53,331 bases of DNA from an uncultured Verrucomicrobiae bacterium (GTDB taxonomy: Bacteria; Verrucomicrobiota; Verrucomicrobiia; Limisphaerales; J093), in assembly GCA_937946835.1 (NCBI GenBank), contig CALFAV010000058.1, forward strand, positions 1 to 53,331. The letters run 5' to 3'. This document shows, in pieces, positions 22,481 to 32,083 of this stretch; position 1 is the first letter of the stretch, and each line of letters opens with the position of its first letter. A program made the translations under genes and the position numbers. Under the pieces are notes generated by a model, which searched no databases, had not been told where the DNA came from, and saw only the letters and a program-made list of their open reading frames with translations.

Positions 22481-25400
22481 TCAGCGCACCTCCTCCGGCG
22501 GCTCCTCCGGCCGCAACCGCACTTCCCGGACCCCCGGCGACAACGGCCAATCTTGCACCTTGCCCCCGGGCCAGCGGACCTGGATCAGAGTGGGCGGCTC
22601 CGGCGCGGCCAACACCAACACCGGACTGTTGACCGACCAATACCCCGCGCCGGCCTGCACCTCGCGCACCGGCCCCCAGCGCTCGCCGAAGCGCAGGCGC
22701 ACCGCGGCCCCCACGCCGTGGGGATTGCCCGCCGGCCCTGCCAGCCGCACCCGCAGCCCCGGGCGCGCGCCGGTGTTCTGCAACAACACCGTGGCCGCCG
22801 CGTTCTGGCTCACCGCCAGGTCCACCCGGCCGTCCGCATCAAAATCCGCCACCGCGCAGCCGCGCTGCTCGCCGTAAATGCGGATGCCGCTTTCCTGCCC
22901 GGACATCGGACGCAATTCCCCCCGCCCGTTGCCGAGCAACAGCAACCCCCGCCCCGCCGCCTGGCGCCACTCGTCCGGGTTCACCGCGAAAAAGTTCTGG
23001 CTCAGGAACACGTCCTCGTGGCCGTCGCCGTCGAAATCCGCCACAGCCACGCCGAAGGCGGGGGCCCACTGGGCTTCGGGGGGGAGGGGATGCAGCTCGA
23101 AGTGGGTACCGCGATTGAGCAGCGCCACGCTGCGCGTTTCCACCACCGCGGCGACCGCCAGCGCGTCCAACTCCGGCCCGTAAATCTCCCGCACCGTGGC
23201 CCGACCGTAGGCCTCGAAGTTGGGCACTCGCGCCCGCACCATCGGAATGGCCTCGCGCACCGGTCGCAATCCGCGCACCGGCACCTCGCGGCGCGTGGCG
23301 GGGTCCACGTACGTCTCGATGAAATCAAACCGGCCGTCTTCATCCAGGTCCCCGTAGTGCACCCGCACCGGCTGCTCGGGCGTGGGCCGGTAACGGCTGT
23401 TCAGCCCCCAGTTGCCGACCACCAGGTCCGGCCGACCGTCGCCATCCAAATCGCCCGTGGCCACCCCGGTCCACCAGCCCGTCCACGCGCTCAAGGCCCG
23501 GCCCGACGCAACGGCGCGGCCCGTCTCCCGCACCGGCGGGTCCCAGGGTTCGAGCTGCCCGCTCCGATTGCGGAAAATCCGCACCGGCCCCCAGTCGCAG
23601 GCCAGGATCAAATCCGGCCGGCCGTCGCCGTCCAAATCGCTGAAGACCGCGCCGCTGACCAATCCCACCTTCTCGAATCGCTGCGCCGGCACCAGCCGCG
23701 CACCCTCCCGGCGCAGCAACACCGAATCCGCCGGCTCGGGGTAGCGTCCCGGCACGGCGCGGCCCCCCAGGAAAATTTCCAGGTGGCCGTCGCCGTTCAC
23801 ATCCGCGGCGGCCAGCGGGCCGGTGCTCGAGCGCGGCCCCAGCACGGCCTCGCCGCTGACCCCGGCCTGCAGGTCAAACACGCGCAGGGCCCCGCCGTTG
23901 GTCAGGCCGTCCTCGTAGTTGCTGGAGCCGACCAGGAGCGCGGCGCCGAAGGCCAGAACCGTGGTTTGGTCGCGGGCGTTGGGTTTGTTCAACGGCGCGT
24001 TGGTCAAGGCCACAAAGCCCTGCCCGGCCAAATTGCGCCACACCCCCAGGGTCCCGCTGCGGCCCCCGGCGATGAGCAGGTCCTCCCAACCGTCGCCGTC
24101 CACGTCCGCCCACGTCACCCCGGGGCCGAGCTGGCTGAGTTTGCGGGCCAGCAGAGGTTGGCGCTGGAAATCATCAAACGGCTCCTCGACGTGCCGGTGG
24201 TTCAGCCAGTCGCGGCGGTCGGTAAATAACGGCGGTGACGGCGCCGGGGTCGGGGCGGGCGGTGGGGGATCGCCCTCCGGCTCGAAAATTTCGTAAAGGT
24301 GGTTCGGCGGCGCGTTGGAGACCACGCTGCGCCGGCCGCTGCGCCAGTCCACCTCGAGGGTCAGCGCCCTCGCCGCCCCCGCGGCGAAGACCCGCACCGG
24401 CTCGTGGCCGGAGAGGTAATGCCCGCCGCAAACAATTTCCTGCCGCTGTTCGGGCACGGGGCCGCCGCGGACGGTGATCTTGGCGCCGATGCCGCCGGTG
24501 TTGGGGGGCCGCCCCCGCAGGCGCACGAGCACGCGCGGGGCGGTGGCCTCGTTGCGGCACAGCTCGGCCACGCCGTTGAGGTTGTTGATCACCACGTCCA
24601 GGTCGCCGTCGTTGTCCAGGTCGGCCAGCGCGACGGCATTGCCCACATCCGAAAAATCGAAGCCCCAGGCCGCGCTCACGTCCTCGAAGGTCAGGTCCCC
24701 GCGGTTGCGGAAGACCACGTTCGGGATGGCGTAGCGCGGGAACATCGTGCGCAGGCGCTGCAGCTCGTGGCTGGACATGGCCTTTTGGCTCTTGAGCACC
24801 TCGGCCTGCTCGATGATGTCCGTGTTCATCATCTGCAACTCGTGGCCGGTGGTGATCAGCAGGTCCTCGTACCCGTCCAGGTCCACGTCCAGGAAATTGG
24901 GCGACCAGGTCCACTCCGAGGCCTGCACGCCGGCAAACTGCGCCAGCTCGGCGAAGGTGTGGTCGCCCCGGTTGAGCTGAAGCGTGTTGTACGAGTACTG
25001 GGGACGGTCCTCGATCACCCCCGGCGCCAGATACACCGGCTGGATTTCGCCGTTTTCCAACATCCGCTTGGCGTGGTCGCGGCTGAGCATGTCGGACACG
25101 AAAAAGTCCAGATGCCCGTCGCGGTTCACGTCCGCAAAGTCCACACCCATCGAGAAAATGCTCGTCTGGCGCAGGGCCAGGCGGGGCAGGGCGCGGAAGC
25201 GACCGGCGCCGTCGTTGAGCCAGATGCGGTCCGGGGACTCGAAGTCGTTGCACACGTAAAGATCGGGTGCGCCGTCGCCGTTGAGGTCGCGAAAGGCGGC
25301 GGTCAGCCCCCAGTCGAACAACGGCTCCTTCAGCGGCCGGCCCTCCTCGTCCAGAAACGCGCCGCCCGTGAACGGGACCAGCGTGAAATTGCCCCGGCCG

Positions 25401-26194
25401 TCATTGCGGTAGAGCACGTCCGGCTCGCCGTGTTCGATGATGCGCCCCTCGCGTGTGGCGGTGAAGCGGCCCACCAGGTCCGCCTCGGTGGTGGGGCGAT
25501 CGTTGACCGCGATGACCTCGATGCGGCCGTCCTCGGTCTCGCGCAGGCGCATTCGGGTGTTGGGCATGTCGCGGATGGTGGTGGTGCGGTAGTTGCACAC
25601 GTACAGGTCCAGGTCCCCGTCGCCGTCCACGTCCGCCAGGGCGGCGGTCATGCCGGCCCGCAGGTAGTTGAGCGGGGCGTCCGGGCGGCGCCGCTCGAAG
25701 CGGCCGCGGCCGTCGTTGAAGAGCAGCAGCGTGCCCTCGCCCACGGTGTTCACCACCAGATCCAGATCGCCGTCGCCGTCCAGGTCGGCAAACACGGCCC
25801 CGGTGCAACTGTGCCCCGGCAGACCCACGCCGGCGCGCTCGGTCACCTCCTCGAAGCGCCAGCCGCCCAGGTTGCGGTACAACGCGTTGGGCCGGTCCAG
25901 ACCGGCGAAAAACAGGTCGCACCAGCCGTCGCCGTCAAAATCGCCGGCGGCCACCCCGGCGCCGTTGAGGTAAATCTGGTTGGTGATGTAGCGCGATTGG
26001 GCCAGGAAGTTGGTGAAGGTCACGCCGGTCTGGTCGGGAGACAACAAGGTGAATCCCACCGGGCGCGCGCCGGGCCGGGGTTGGACCGGACGGGTGCGGT
26101 AACCCGGGCCTTCTTGCCAGGCGGGATTGTCCGCCCGGGCACCGGCCACCCCGCAAAGGATCAGGGCGCCGGCGGCGATGTGTTGGAGAGCCAT
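22481..26194 (-). CDS. Secreted FG-GAP/VCBS and ASPIC/UnbV repeat protein (CRTAC1-like)
   Basis: This is 1237 aa from ATG 26194, preceded by an in-frame GTG that would add four residues. A signal peptide (about 1-22, ending GARA) precedes many FG-GAP blades with calcium-type D-x-D-x-D-G loops: GDFDGDGWCDLFFAG, ADLDGDGDLDLVVN, ADVDGDGDLDLYVCN, RDLNGDGAPDLYVCN. An ASPIC/UnbV domain (GGIGAKITVRGG to DWRSGRRSVV) occurs near the middle. A second set of blades and a second ASPIC-like domain (VGAAVRLRFGERWGPVREV, IQVRWPGGKVQDW) end the protein. It is probably an extracellular beta-propeller binding or scaffold protein. Confidence 0.92.
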   Translation of the reverse strand: MALQHIAAGALILCGVAGARADNPAWQEGPGYRTRPVQPRPGARPVGFTLLSPDQTGVTFTNFLAQSRYITNQIYLNGAGVAAGDFDGDGWCDLFFAGLDRPNALYRNLGGWRFEEVTERAGVGLPGHSCTGAVFADLDGDGDLDLVVNTVGEGTLLLFNDGRGRFERRRPDAPLNYLRAGMTAALADVDGDGDLDLYVCNYRTTTIRDMPNTRMRLRETEDGRIEVIAVNDRPTTEADLVGRFTATREGRIIEHGEPDVLYRNDGRGNFTLVPFTGGAFLDEEGRPLKEPLFDWGLTAAFRDLNGDGAPDLYVCNDFESPDRIWLNDGAGRFRALPRLALRQTSIFSMGVDFADVNRDGHLDFFVSDMLSRDHAKRMLENGEIQPVYLAPGVIEDRPQYSYNTLQLNRGDHTFAELAQFAGVQASEWTWSPNFLDVDLDGYEDLLITTGHELQMMNTDIIEQAEVLKSQKAMSSHELQRLRTMFPRYAIPNVVFRNRGDLTFEDVSAAWGFDFSDVGNAVALADLDNDGDLDVVINNLNGVAELCRNEATAPRVLVRLRGRPPNTGGIGAKITVRGGPVPEQRQEIVCGGHYLSGHEPVRVFAAGAARALTLEVDWRSGRRSVVSNAPPNHLYEIFEPEGDPPPPAPTPAPSPPLFTDRRDWLNHRHVEEPFDDFQRQPLLARKLSQLGPGVTWADVDGDGWEDLLIAGGRSGTLGVWRNLAGQGFVALTNAPLNKPNARDQTTVLAFGAALLVGSSNYEDGLTNGGALRVFDLQAGVSGEAVLGPRSSTGPLAAADVNGDGHLEIFLGGRAVPGRYPEPADSVLLRREGARLVPAQRFEKVGLVSGAVFSDLDGDGRPDLILACDWGPVRIFRNRSGQLEPWDPPVRETGRAVASGRALSAWTGWWTGVATGDLDGDGRPDLVVGNWGLNSRYRPTPEQPVRVHYGDLDEDGRFDFIETYVDPATRREVPVRGLRPVREAIPMVRARVPNFEAYGRATVREIYGPELDALAVAAVVETRSVALLNRGTHFELHPLPPEAQWAPAFGVAVADFDGDGHEDVFLSQNFFAVNPDEWRQAAGRGLLLLGNGRGELRPMSGQESGIRIYGEQRGCAVADFDADGRVDLAVSQNAAATVLLQNTGARPGLRVRLAGPAGNPHGVGAAVRLRFGERWGPVREVQAGAGYWSVNSPVLVLAAPEPPTLIQVRWPGGKVQDWPLSPGVREVRLRPEEPPEEVR

Positions 26195-26348
26195 GCGTGC
26201 CCCCACAAACCGGGGCGGGCGCGATTTGTCAACCCTGCAGGCAGGGCCAGGTGGGGCCGCGCGGCGTCACAACGGCGCCGGCACAGCGGCACCTCACCCG
26301 GTAAGGCCGCGCTGCCCGTGGCCCGGACAGGCTGGAGGCCCGCACCGC

Positions 26349-26398
26349 CCCCCGCCGGGTGCAGCCGGCGATTCGGCCGATTGCCAACCTGCGCTACG
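26349..26398 (-). repeat. Dispersed double-palindrome (REP-like) repeat, inverted diverged copy
   Basis: On the minus strand it reads GTAGCGCAGGTTGGCAATCG, then GCCGAATCGCCGGCTG, then a damaged second arm. Both palindromes of the other copies are degraded by substitutions, so this looks like an older copy in the opposite orientation. Confidence 0.65.
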
Positions 26399-26469
26399 CT
26401 TCTTTCCGCCGGCTGGGAAGCCGGCGCTCCAGTTTCCCACCTGCGGGAAAAGCCCCCCGCTACGGGAAA

Positions 26470-26500
26470 CAAAAAAAGGGCCGGGCGCAAGCCCGGCCCC
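26470..26500 (-). terminator. Rho-independent terminator of the PA14-like gene
   Basis: A 9-bp GC stem, GGGCCGGGC/GCCCGGCCC with loop GCAA (26478-26499), is followed on the minus strand by seven T. It lies about 25 bp downstream of the stop at 26525. Confidence 0.9.
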
Positions 26501-26524
26501 GTGTTTCAGATCAGCCCGTTCGGT

Positions 26525-29500
26525 TCAGCGGCGGATGCGGCCGAACTGCATCTGCTGGGTGGGCGTGAAGGTGAAGGGGCTGGTGGCCCCGGTCACGTCC
26601 ACCCACGGGCCGGTCACGCTCGGCGCGGCCTGCAGGGTTCCGCCGCCGGTCCACTCGATGGTGATCGTGCGGTCCGGATTGAGGCGGATGCCGGTGAACT
26701 GCGGCGGCGGCGCTTCGGTCACCGCCGGCACCAGGAGCATGAAGTCCCAGTCGCCGTTGTTCGGCGCCACGCGCAGGGTGGTGGGACCGCCCAGGTCCAG
26801 CACGGCCGGGTCACCCCCGGGCGCGGTCTTGAGCGGAACCAGGGCGTTGTTGCCCCAGCCGCCCGGGGCCGGGCCTTCGAAGACGCCCAGCGGGGTTTCC
26901 GTGCCGCCGGACACCTTCGAGAGCGCCCCGCCCACGATCGCCCCAGTGTCCCCGTGCGAGAAGCCGCCGTAGAGGTTGTACTTCCCGGCCGGGAGGTCGC
27001 GGGTGTAGTTGTACCACTGCCCGCTGCCGATCCAGCCCAGCTTGTAGTTGACCTTGATGTCGCCCACCCCGCGGGTGCGGTCGCCCGTGCGGTCCATCGA
27101 AACGCGCGGGTTCACCCCGTGGCGGTAGAGCGGGGAGTCGGGTCCGTCACCCCGCTGGTAGTCGGTGCCCACGATTGCCTTCAGGCCGGCGTAGGCCCCG
27201 CCCGCGTACGGCATCTGGCTGGCCTCGGCCAGGCCGGCGCCGTTGTTGTCGAAGTCCTCGGCCTCGATGAAGAAGACCGGAGTCTTGAGGGCGCTGGTGG
27301 TGCGGAAGCTCCAGCTCACCGTGCGGTCGCCGAAGGTCAGGACCACCGGATGCAGGCCGTCGGCCCACGGGGTGGTCGGGGTGTAGGAGACCTTCAGTTC
27401 CCCACCGGCCTTGATCACGGTCGGGGTCACCGCGGTGCCGTCCACGGTCAGTTGGACCGAGGCCGGGTCAATGTTCGCGGTGCCTTCGACAATGACGGCC
27501 GAGACGGGGGCGTCGCTGCCCGCCCGCGCCTGGCTGCCCGCGGAGGTGCGGTCGCGACCCGGGGCGAAGGATTTCACCCACGGGACGTTCGGATTCGGGA
27601 ACGGATACTGGTAGGCCTTGATCGAGGTGGCCACCATGCTGTCGTTGATGAGCGTCGCGTTTCCGTGGTTGGGATAACCGGTGTTCTCGTCCACCGGCAG
27701 GCGCGAGCTCCATTCGATCGAGGAACCGCCCCCGCCCTCGTACCAGATCAGGCGGGCCGGGTACAGGCCGGCCTGCTGGACGTAGAAGGTGAAGGTGGTA
27801 CCGGAGGTCAGACCGCCGCCGGCGCCGCGGCCGCCGCTGAACTCACCCACCACCACCGGCAGGGTCCACCACTCGTTGGGATTGCCGATGGTCAGACGGA
27901 AACCGTCGTCGCTGTTGACGTTCATGGCCACCAGCCCGGCGGGCAGGTCCAGTACGGTCAGGATTTCCTGCGAGTAATTGTCCTGGCCCCCATCCGGGAA
28001 GTCGGTGGCCGGGGGGAACGCCCCGCTGCCGCGTGGGTCAATGCCCGGAATGCCCGGCACCGGGTAGTCCGGGTAACCCAGGGCCGAGTCAAACCAGCCG
28101 TCATCGCCCGTGCTGAGGTAGTTGATAACGTCGGTCTCGACGTACCGGCCCTGCGGTCCGGTGAAGCTGCTCAGGTCGGCCGTGTTGGGCAGGCCGAGCA
28201 GGCTGTTGATCTGGCTCTCGCCCGCGTAGGTGTCGTTGCCGCGGGTGCCGAGGCTGGTGTAACTGGCGTTTTGCACCGTCTTGACCAGGAAGCCGCGTTT
28301 GCTCCGGTCCACCGCGCTGGCCGGCAGGGCCAGGCTGGGCGGCACCACCGGAAGGTTGGCGATGGTGAAGTCGGTCGCGCCTTCGTAGTTCTGCGCACCG
28401 GCACTGAAGGTCACCTTCAGGTTGTGGGTGCCGGCGGGCAACAGCCCGGCCGGGTCATGGGTCACCGTGGTGGTGTTGCCGGTCTTGCTCTTGGTCACCG
28501 CCACTTCGGTCCCGTCCAGGAACATCTTGATCGAGTCCTGGTTCACCGCCGTGTCCCCGTCCTGGATCTTGGCGACCAGGGCGGTGGTGGGCAGGTACGG
28601 GTTGCCGGAGGTGCGGAACGGATGCGTGAAGCTGACCACCGCCGGGCCGGCACTGGCCCGCGAGCGGTAGGTCTTGAGCGAATCGGGCGCCGAGGAGTTG
28701 AGCAACTGCCGGGTGGTGGCCGTGGGCAGCGTCTGGCGCCCGGACCACTCGAGGTTGGCCCCGCCCTCGCCCTCAAACCACACGGTGCGCAGGCCGTAAT
28801 AGCCCGCCTGCGGCACGTAGAGCAGGCTGGCGGTGTCCGCCGCGCCCCGGCCGCCGTCAAACTGCCCCACAATCGGGGCGACGAGCACCTCGTTCACCCC
28901 GTTGAACACGGTGGTGCGGAAGCCGTCGTCGCTGTTGAAGAACAGCTCGTACACCCCCGCCTGGGCGAAGTGGATGTAGGTGGTGATCTCGGCGGCGATG
29001 TTGTCGGTGTAGGGCGAGCCGTCGGGATTGGTCTCGGTGGCGCTGGGAATGCCGGGAATGGGTTTGTCCTCCCAGTCCGGGGCCTGGAAAACGCCCACGC
29101 CGCCGGGGGCATCCTGGTTGTAGTTGATGACGTCGGTCTCGGCGTACACCCCGCCCACAAACCCGCTCAGGTCGGCCACGTTGGCCCCGCGCAGGCCCTG
29201 AAGCTGCTGCTCGGCCCGCGCGATGGTGTTGGGCTGACCCCGGAGGGCGGTCTGGTGCACGCGCACGTTGAAGCCGCGCTGGGCGGTGTTCACGTCACTG
29301 ACCGCCAACTCGGCCGGGACCGTCACGTAGTTGGGCACGGTGAAGGACTTCTCGCCGCTGACCTCGATGCCCCGGGTGTCCTTGATGGTGATCTTGACGG
29401 TGTGGGTGCTGCCCGGCGCCAGGGGCCTGGCCAGGTCCCACCAGTCAATGTAGTTGTACGGGTCGGAGAAACTGGTCCGGGTGGGCGTCACCGGCGCGCC

Positions 29501-30568
29501 GTCCAGCTCCAGCCGGGCGGTGTTCAGATCAGCCACGGCCGGACCGGAGTTGATCACCTGAATGCTGAAGCCCACCGGATTGCCGGTGGCCGGCCCCACG
29601 ATCAGCTTGTCGGCCGGAATGGTGGTGATCCGGATCTCGTCAATGCCGGCGTACTCCATGGCCCCGCCGGTGCTGGCGCCGAAGAGAATTCGGCCCGGCC
29701 GCGGCGCGAACTGGGTCTGGAAATCCTTCACAATGTTCGCCCCCTTCCAGAACACGTTGAGCACGCCGTTCTCGTCCAGGACCACCTTCAGCGGCGCCCA
29801 GCCCAAACGGGTACCGGGTGCCGGCGGGGCTCCTTGAGTGGGATCCCCATAGTTTGGGTTCTGGTCCGGCTGCGGCGGATAGGTGAACGGCCCGGTGATC
29901 AGGGTCGTCGGGTCGCCGAGGAAGTCGTAGTTATCCGGGAAAAGCACGTTGGGCATGGCAATCTGGGCAATCTGATTGCCGTCCACGCGCACGCTGATGC
30001 CGCGCACGTCCAGCGGGCCGTTGGAGCCGCCCACCGGTGGATTGCCGGTGCCCCAGGTGTCGAAGCCCACGGCAATGCCGGTTTGGGTGCCTTCCTCGGG
30101 GAGGTTGTCCTCGTTGCCGTTGTTCTGCCAACTGCCGGCCCAGCCGTCGGTGCGGCCGCCGCGGCCGGGGTTGGTGCCCCCTTCAATCAACGCCACAATG
30201 GGATCGTTGGCATTGACGTAGTTGACGCTGAACCCGTCGGCCGGGGGGTTGTTGTACCAATCTCCTAACTTGATCAGGCATTCAAACTCGAAGGCTTTGA
30301 CAACCAGTTTGTTGTCAAAGTCCGGGAACAGCACGGCACAGGATTGGCCGGTGTTGTCGGTGAGCTTGATGTGGCCCTTGCCGTCGTTGCCCCCCTCGGG
30401 CACCCACTCGGCACTGCCCACAATCACCAGCCCGGGCGGCGGACCGTCTTTGAGGTCGTAATACGCGGAGCCGGCGGAGGCGCTTGCGGCCGTCAAGAGC
30501 GCCACCGCTCCTGACGAAGCCGCCACCAACCCCGCACGCCGAATTCTGCGTTGTCGTGTTAGGGTCAT
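26525..30568 (-). CDS. Large secreted protein with duplicated PA14-like modules
   Basis: This 1347-aa protein has a signal peptide (1-32, RIRRAGLVAASSGAVALLTAASASA). A lectin/laminin-G-like domain (about 35-310) contains WYNNPPADGFSVNYVNA and GIAVGFDTWG. Two homologous modules follow. Each opens with KRGF, contains YAETDVINY or YVETDVINY, and then has a PA14-like sheet with NSDDGFR and a GG(G)ANLEWSGR or GGSSIEWSSR motif (about 425-660 and 750-995). They are separated by Ig-like linkers. The C-terminal part includes FFIEAEDFDNNGAG, a carbohydrate-binding-like start, and ends with GPWVDVTGATSPF, typical of verrucomicrobial surface proteins. Polysaccharide binding is inferred. Confidence 0.85.
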   Translation of the reverse strand: MTLTRQRRIRRAGLVAASSGAVALLTAASASAGSAYYDLKDGPPPGLVIVGSAEWVPEGGNDGKGHIKLTDNTGQSCAVLFPDFDNKLVVKAFEFECLIKLGDWYNNPPADGFSVNYVNANDPIVALIEGGTNPGRGGRTDGWAGSWQNNGNEDNLPEEGTQTGIAVGFDTWGTGNPPVGGSNGPLDVRGISVRVDGNQIAQIAMPNVLFPDNYDFLGDPTTLITGPFTYPPQPDQNPNYGDPTQGAPPAPGTRLGWAPLKVVLDENGVLNVFWKGANIVKDFQTQFAPRPGRILFGASTGGAMEYAGIDEIRITTIPADKLIVGPATGNPVGFSIQVINSGPAVADLNTARLELDGAPVTPTRTSFSDPYNYIDWWDLARPLAPGSTHTVKITIKDTRGIEVSGEKSFTVPNYVTVPAELAVSDVNTAQRGFNVRVHQTALRGQPNTIARAEQQLQGLRGANVADLSGFVGGVYAETDVINYNQDAPGGVGVFQAPDWEDKPIPGIPSATETNPDGSPYTDNIAAEITTYIHFAQAGVYELFFNSDDGFRTTVFNGVNEVLVAPIVGQFDGGRGAADTASLLYVPQAGYYGLRTVWFEGEGGANLEWSGRQTLPTATTRQLLNSSAPDSLKTYRSRASAGPAVVSFTHPFRTSGNPYLPTTALVAKIQDGDTAVNQDSIKMFLDGTEVAVTKSKTGNTTTVTHDPAGLLPAGTHNLKVTFSAGAQNYEGATDFTIANLPVVPPSLALPASAVDRSKRGFLVKTVQNASYTSLGTRGNDTYAGESQINSLLGLPNTADLSSFTGPQGRYVETDVINYLSTGDDGWFDSALGYPDYPVPGIPGIDPRGSGAFPPATDFPDGGQDNYSQEILTVLDLPAGLVAMNVNSDDGFRLTIGNPNEWWTLPVVVGEFSGGRGAGGGLTSGTTFTFYVQQAGLYPARLIWYEGGGGSSIEWSSRLPVDENTGYPNHGNATLINDSMVATSIKAYQYPFPNPNVPWVKSFAPGRDRTSAGSQARAGSDAPVSAVIVEGTANIDPASVQLTVDGTAVTPTVIKAGGELKVSYTPTTPWADGLHPVVLTFGDRTVSWSFRTTSALKTPVFFIEAEDFDNNGAGLAEASQMPYAGGAYAGLKAIVGTDYQRGDGPDSPLYRHGVNPRVSMDRTGDRTRGVGDIKVNYKLGWIGSGQWYNYTRDLPAGKYNLYGGFSHGDTGAIVGGALSKVSGGTETPLGVFEGPAPGGWGNNALVPLKTAPGGDPAVLDLGGPTTLRVAPNNGDWDFMLLVPAVTEAPPPQFTGIRLNPDRTITIEWTGGGTLQAAPSVTGPWVDVTGATSPFTFTPTQQMQFGRIRR

Positions 30569-30701
30569 AGGATTTTGGAGGTTTCGGGTTCCGTCTGAAA
30601 TCCCCCCTGCTCAGCCAACCACCACCCCACACCTCACCCGAGACGGGGACAGTAACCGGCACAAGGCAGTTAGAGCTTCAGACATGGTTGCTAACGGGCG
30701 C

Positions 30702-30729
30702 AACGTAATGGCCCGGCGTGTGGTGTCAA
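30702..30729 (-). promoter_or_regulatory. Putative promoter of the PA14-like gene
   Basis: On the minus strand a perfect TTGACA (30724-30729), 16-bp spacer, and TACGTT (30702-30707) are preceded by AT-rich sequence (AAAAAATTGGTCACTTTTTC) like an UP element. The leader to the ATG at 30568 would be about 125 nt. Confidence 0.5.
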
Positions 30730-30880
30730 CGAAAAAGTGACCAATTTTTTGAGGCCGGCACCCCGGTTGGGGGCCAATCCCCGGCCCGGGGTCCGAAATT
30801 AAGAAGTGCCCACCCGGCTCCGGTCTGCTCCGGGCCGCGATGGAACGCGGCCCTCCATCGGCAGGACGCTGCTGCGCCGG

Positions 30881-30928
30881 CGTAGCGCAGATTGGCAATC
30901 TGCCGTATCGCCGGCTGCCAGCCGGCGG
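30881..30928 (+). repeat. Dispersed double-palindrome (REP-like) repeat, copy 2
   Basis: Nearly identical to the copy at 376-423 over its whole length: CAGATTGGCAATCTG, CCGTAT, then CGCCGGCTGCCAGCCGGCG. It lies in the intergenic region between the PA14-like gene and the DUF4149-like gene. Confidence 0.85.
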
Positions 30929-31250
30929 GCGCGGGCAGCGGTGGCGGGTTGGAAACCCGCGCCCCCTGCCTGTGCCAAGCGAAGCGCGGCAAGCAGGCGG
31001 CAGACTGGAAGCCTGCGCCACCTCTTCAACCGCCGGAGCGCCGGCTTCCAGCCGGCAACGCCCTGCCGGAGCGCCGGCCGGAAGCGACGGCGGTGGCCGC
31101 ACCTTTCCCGTTCGGCCTTGGGAAAGCGCCAGCAAGCTGGCGCACTCCAAAGGCTCGCGCCCGCTTCGGCGTCCCCCGTCAACACAGGGCGTCTTGGAAG
31201 ACGAGCCGTCCCCGACCGCCAAAGCAGCGGCCTTGTTGGCCGGCGGCCGG

Positions 31251-31805
31251 TTACAACATCCGGGGCACCGAGCCATCCGCGGGGGGTTGGGATCGGAAGA
31301 GGTTGCCCAAGCGGGGCGTTTCCGGCGGGCGGCTCACCGCCCAGAGATGCACCACCAGCCCGGCCAGCACGAGCAGATTCACCCCCTGCGAAAAGGCGTG
31401 CCAACGGTTGAAGGACGCTTCGGCCGCGGCCACCAATTCCGGTGCCGCATTGGGGGCATAGCGGACGCGCTGCAACTGGTGCAGCCGCGGCGCGAGCCAG
31501 TTTCCCGCCAACAGGCTGATCCCCAGCAGCCCCGCCACCAGCGCCAGGTGCGCCCGCCGCACCAGCCGCCCCACCCGCACGCAGTCGAGCAACAGCAGCG
31601 TCAGCGCGATGCCTCCACAGACCTGTTGCAGGGTGAACAGCCGGGCAATAACCAACTCGGCCGCGCGCGCGCGGTGCGGCTTGGGCAGGAACGCGGCCAT
31701 CTCCGGTCCGAAAAAGGCCGGGCCGGCTCCCAGGGTGAAAAACACCGTGGCGCCCAACCAAACGGCGGCGTTGACCAGGGCCACAAACCGGAGCACGGCC
31801 TGCAC
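31251..31805 (-). CDS. DUF4149-like integral membrane protein
   Basis: This 184-aa protein has four predicted hydrophobic helices: about 6-28 (FVALVNAAVWLGATVFFTLG), 55-75, 85-103 and 140-160. The pattern VNAAVWLGATVFFTLGAGPAFF and a later FNRWHAFSQGVNLLVLAGLVVHLW resemble the DUF4149 family. No catalytic motif is visible and the role is unknown. The gene stands alone between repeat-rich intergenic regions; the C-terminal 25 residues are hydrophilic. Confidence 0.7.
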   Translation of the reverse strand: MQAVLRFVALVNAAVWLGATVFFTLGAGPAFFGPEMAAFLPKPHRARAAELVIARLFTLQQVCGGIALTLLLLDCVRVGRLVRRAHLALVAGLLGISLLAGNWLAPRLHQLQRVRYAPNAAPELVAAAEASFNRWHAFSQGVNLLVLAGLVVHLWAVSRPPETPRLGNLFRSQPPADGSVPRML

Positions 31806-32083
31806 GGTGAGGCGAAGCTAGGCCAACCCGACTCGGTCGCCAAGCAGGATTGGCCGGCGGGAATTCAGTCTGCTCGGATCAAGGCGCCGCCGCGGAGTCA
31901 AGCCGTGCGCCGCGCCCTTCGTCGGTGGGCCACAAGCCGTGGGCCAGCGGCCAACCGTGCAGTGCAGCCGCCGGTCGGGTGGCACCGGTCTTCTGGCAAC
32001 TTGGACCTGGCAGGGCAGGGTTCGTTTGAGTGGTGAAAGGCGATCGGCGGTTCAGGGCCGGCGGCCGCCGCCGTCCGCCCGCT

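Larger units (their letters stand above)
26195..26524. other. Intergenic region with inverted REP-like copy and terminator
   Basis: No gene is supported. It contains an inverted, diverged copy of the dispersed repeat (26349-26398), a further GCCGGCT-type palindrome (about 26407-26430), and a strong terminator for the gene to the right. Confidence 0.6.
30569..31250. other. Intergenic region with promoter and REP-like repeats
   Basis: No gene is supported. The left part holds the promoter and roughly 125-nt leader of the PA14-like gene. The remainder is a mosaic of GC palindromes: the dispersed repeat at 30881-30928, GAGCGCCGGCTTCCAGCCGG (about 31046-31065), and further GCCGG arms. Open frames crossing it repeat the peptides ADWQSAV and WQPA, which reflect the repeats and not proteins. 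Confidence 0.6.

Noticed and set aside
24299-30268. Plus-strand open frame of 1989 codons
   Set aside because: It is antisense to two well-supported secreted-protein genes, starts inside one of them, and has the Gly/Val/His/Arg-rich composition of a GC-driven shadow frame. No domain is recognisable.
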